Positions 4,728 to 5,432 of a stretch of DNA of 5,432 nucleotides are shown here, piece by piece. Origin of the DNA: an uncultured Collinsella sp. Its GTDB lineage: Bacteria > Actinomycetota > Coriobacteriia > Coriobacteriales > Coriobacteriaceae. Where the stretch lies: NCBI GenBank assembly GCA_902494935.1, contig CABUVH010000127.1, positions 1 to 5,432 on the forward strand, given 5' to 3'. A program made the translations under genes and the position numbers. The notes below the pieces were generated by a model. That model saw only the letters and a program-made list of their open reading frames with translations. It made no database searches and was not told the origin of the DNA. Position 1 is the stretch's first letter. Each line of letters starts with the position of its first letter.

Positions 4728-5432
4728 CTAATACAGGCCCGCCTCGCGAATGGCCTCGACAGCCAAAGCGATCTGGTCGGGCGGCAGAACCAGCGCCATG
4801 CGCACGTGCCCCTCGCCCGAAGGACCAAAGCTCGCGCCCGGCGTCACCACAACGCCGGCCTTCTCCATGAGCTCCTCGCAAAACGCCATGGAATCGGTGC
4901 GACCACCGGGAAGCTTGGCCCACACAAACATAGAGCCATGCGCGTTGGGGCGCTCCCAGCCCAAGCCCTCAAGACCGTCGCACAGGGCATCGCGGCGCTC
5001 CTGGTACTTCAGACGCTGCGCCTCGACCTCATCGCGCGGACCGTTCAGGCAGGCGATGGCGGCCTTCTGAATCGGGAAGAACATGCCAAAGTCGATCTGG
5101 CCGCGCAGCTTGGCAAAGGCCGAGACCACATCCTCGCGACCGACCAAAAAGCCGATGCGGGCACCGGTGACGTTAAACGACTTGGAGAGCGAGAAGAACT
5201 CCACGCCCACCTCAAGCGCACCGGGATACTGCAAGAAGCTGCCGCCCGGCTCGCCGTCGAACACGATGTCGGAGTATGCGTTGTCATGGACGATCAGCAG
5301 GTCGTGCTCGCGGGCGAAAGCGATGATCTCCTCGTAGACCTCGGGCGTGCCCACCGAGCCCACCGGGTTGGCGGGCAGCGACACGATCATATACTTGGCA
5401 CGATCGGCCACCTCGGGATCGATACCCGCCAC
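4728..5432 (-). CDS. Class I/II pyridoxal-phosphate aminotransferase, C-terminal 235 codons (5' end outside the window)
   Basis: The frame is open to the right edge; the GTG at the edge is an internal codon, not a start. The 234 residues are roughly the last 60% of a fold-type I aminotransferase of about 390 residues. Numbered from the window edge, SLPANPVGS (18-26) carries the Asn of the usual NP-x-G turn, HDNAYSD (49-55) has the Asp/Tyr cofactor contacts, SLSKSFNVTGARIGF (81-95) has the Schiff-base Lys84, and GEGHVRMALV (207-216) has Arg211 for the substrate carboxylate. It resembles the LL-diaminopimelate/alanine aminotransferase-like subgroup, but the substrate cannot be read from the sequence. 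The nearby dapB-dapH pair needs an N-acetyl-diaminopimelate aminotransferase, making that one candidate role; transamination of alanine, aspartate or aromatic residues is also possible. It ends 107 nt before the candidate ldh -10, and no convincing terminator follows it. Confidence 0.9.
   Translation of the reverse strand: MAGIDPEVADRAKYMIVSLPANPVGSVGTPEVYEEIIAFAREHDLLIVHDNAYSDIVFDGEPGGSFLQYPGALEVGVEFFSLSKSFNVTGARIGFLVGREDVVSAFAKLRGQIDFGMFFPIQKAAIACLNGPRDEVEAQRLKYQERRDALCDGLEGLGWERPNAHGSMFVWAKLPGGRTDSMAFCEELMEKAGVVVTPGASFGPSGEGHVRMALVLPPDQIALAVEAIREAGLY

Overview
The window is high-GC bacterial DNA with short intergenic gaps. It looks like a chromosomal stretch from a gut actinobacterium of the class Coriobacteriia, most likely Collinsella or a close relative. 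That assignment is inferred from base composition, codon use, the Firmicutes-like family members (an acetylase-type DapH, an NA37 protein and a DUF2974 protein) and the L-lactate dehydrogenase of a fermentative organism. No rRNA or other marker gene is present to prove it.

Left part, + strand (1-925): the 3' end of dapB (4-hydroxy-tetrahydrodipicolinate reductase) is followed 39 nt later by a complete dapH (tetrahydrodipicolinate N-acetyltransferase). These are consecutive steps of lysine and meso-diaminopimelate synthesis, and the pair looks like the end of a dap operon.

Convergent gap (926-1171): there is no convincing gene here, but the gap is full of structure. It holds a perfect 13-bp hairpin right after dapH, a roughly 100-nt nested inverted-repeat element that overlaps a startless 33-codon open frame, and a terminator serving the minus-strand gene on the right.

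Middle and right part, all minus strand (1172-5432): in transcription order from the right edge these are a truncated class I/II aminotransferase, a complete L-lactate dehydrogenase gene (ldh) with a structured 5' leader and its own terminator, a DUF2974 (Mbeg1-like) alpha/beta-hydrolase-fold protein, and an NA37/NdpA-family nucleoid-associated protein. The DUF2974 gene is bracketed by two same-orientation copies of a short palindromic repeat that shares an 18-nt core. The upstream copy fills nearly all the space between the ldh terminator and the DUF2974 ribosome-binding site.

Most of the window is ordinary metabolism: cell-wall and lysine precursors, lactate fermentation and an aminotransferase. 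I see no clear new multi-gene system. The points most worth a second look are the intergenic inverted-repeat element, the repeats around the DUF2974 gene, the two-hairpin ldh leader, and an ldh product whose fructose-1,6-bisphosphate site residues are both glutamine.
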